Positions 63,761 through 64,000 of a DNA stretch of 64,000 nt are shown here, piece by piece; positions within the stretch are counted from its first letter, which is position 1, and each line of letters starts with the position of its first letter. Source of the DNA: Methanococcoides sp. EBM-47 (GTDB lineage: Archaea > Halobacteriota > Methanosarcinia > Methanosarcinales > Methanosarcinaceae); contig MPPA01000001.1 in the NCBI GenBank assembly GCA_001896725.1, positions 124,001 to 188,000 of the forward strand, in the 5' to 3' direction. The translations under genes were made by a program, and so were the position numbers. Under the pieces are notes generated by a model. The model saw only the letters and a list, made by a program, of their open reading frames with translations. It was not told the DNA's origin and did not search any database.

Positions 63761-64000
63761 ATGGCAGCGTTCATCGAGGTAAAAAACCTTAATGTGGATT
63801 TTGACGGCTTTAAAGTTCTGAAGGACATAAACCTCACTATTAATGAGGGAGAGGTCATCGGCATTTTGGGAAGGAGCGGAGCAGGCAAAACGGTATTGAT
63901 GCATGTACTTCGCGGTGTAGAAGAATATGAAAGTATCAGTGGACATGTTATATACCACCTTGCAGCCTGTAAAAAATGTGGTCATGTCGAACCTCCAAGC
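63761..64000 (+). CDS. atwA: Methyl-coenzyme M reductase system component A2 (AtwA), 5' part
   Basis: 80 residues before the window edge. An ABC-type ATPase with Walker A GRSGAGKTVLMHVLRGVEEY and a Cys-rich insertion just after (CKKCGHVEPPS), which together are diagnostic of AtwA. It helps the ATP-dependent reduction of Ni in coenzyme F430 that activates methyl-coenzyme M reductase, the key methane-forming enzyme. GGAGG lies seven bases before the ATG. This identifies the organism as a methanogen or relative. Confidence 0.93.
   Translation, partial: MAAFIEVKNLNVDFDGFKVLKDINLTINEGEVIGILGRSGAGKTVLMHVLRGVEEYESISGHVIYHLAACKKCGHVEPPS

Overview
The window is a chromosomal segment of a methanogenic archaeon. 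The best fit is a methylotrophic member of the Methanosarcinaceae, such as Methanomethylovorans or Methanolobus; the genus is a guess. Support comes from an ATP-binding protein of the methyl-coenzyme M reductase activation system (component A2) running off the right edge, a Methanosarcina-type S-layer protein with duplicated domains, archaeal SRP19, Sec61beta, RadB, eIF5A and Thg1, TATA-type AT-rich promoters, and Shine-Dalgarno (SD) sequences of the AGGAG/GAGGTG type, usually about five bases before the start codon. I see no rRNA, tRNA or CRISPR array.

Layout. 1-6.8 kb: end of srp19, Sec61beta, an MtnA-type isomerase, an unrecognised coiled-coil gene, an HD phosphohydrolase, a TrmI-type tRNA methyltransferase and radB. 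7.1-10.6 kb: an anaerobic ribonucleotide reductase operon (glutaredoxin, nrdD, nrdG). 10.9-18.7 kb: thiL, a 1145-residue S-layer-type surface protein, and an HTH regulator divergent from a SsuABC/TauABC-type ABC transporter. 18.7-23 kb: a bactofilin-like protein, an alpha-alpha toroid protein, a second NrdD without activase, and a flippase-like membrane protein. 23.4-26.9 kb: an MgtA-type P-type ATPase and a decayed IS1634-like transposase. 26.9-33.7 kb: Mrp/ApbC, DUF134, an MBL-fold hydrolase, a hydantoinase/oxoprolinase-like protein, two NifX-fold proteins and two MinD-ferredoxin ATPases, which together look like an Fe-S or metal-cofactor handling region. 34-45.5 kb: enolase, a regulator, nadC, usp, a KefB-type antiporter, an unknown gene, tyrS, thg1, a PRC-barrel protein, malate dehydrogenase and an RNase H-like nuclease. 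45.8-54.7 kb: TrkH, UPF0216, an Mrr-type restriction enzyme, an operon of two aldehyde dehydrogenases plus an AlsS-like ThDP enzyme, and a CDF transporter. 54.7-64 kb: mazG-like, hisF, DUF1614, DUF151, pcm, a zinc-finger protein, agmatinase, eIF5A, aldehyde:ferredoxin oxidoreductase, ogt, a small unknown, a soluble P-type-ATPase-like HAD protein, and atwA (partial).

The most unusual signal is translational. In radB and the AlsS-like gene, the only start that restores the conserved N-terminus is an ATA codon, exactly five bases after a strong SD. The mazG-like gene shows the same geometry with CTG, and an unknown gene near 1.9 kb shows it with ATA. Programs limited to ATG/GTG/TTG would truncate these proteins. 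The second signal is a pair of related ~140-bp elements with GGCTCTGTAGAAA-type terminal inverted repeats, plus scattered solo ends. Tandem microsatellites (TA/TG; TACA/AAAT) lie in two intergenic regions.
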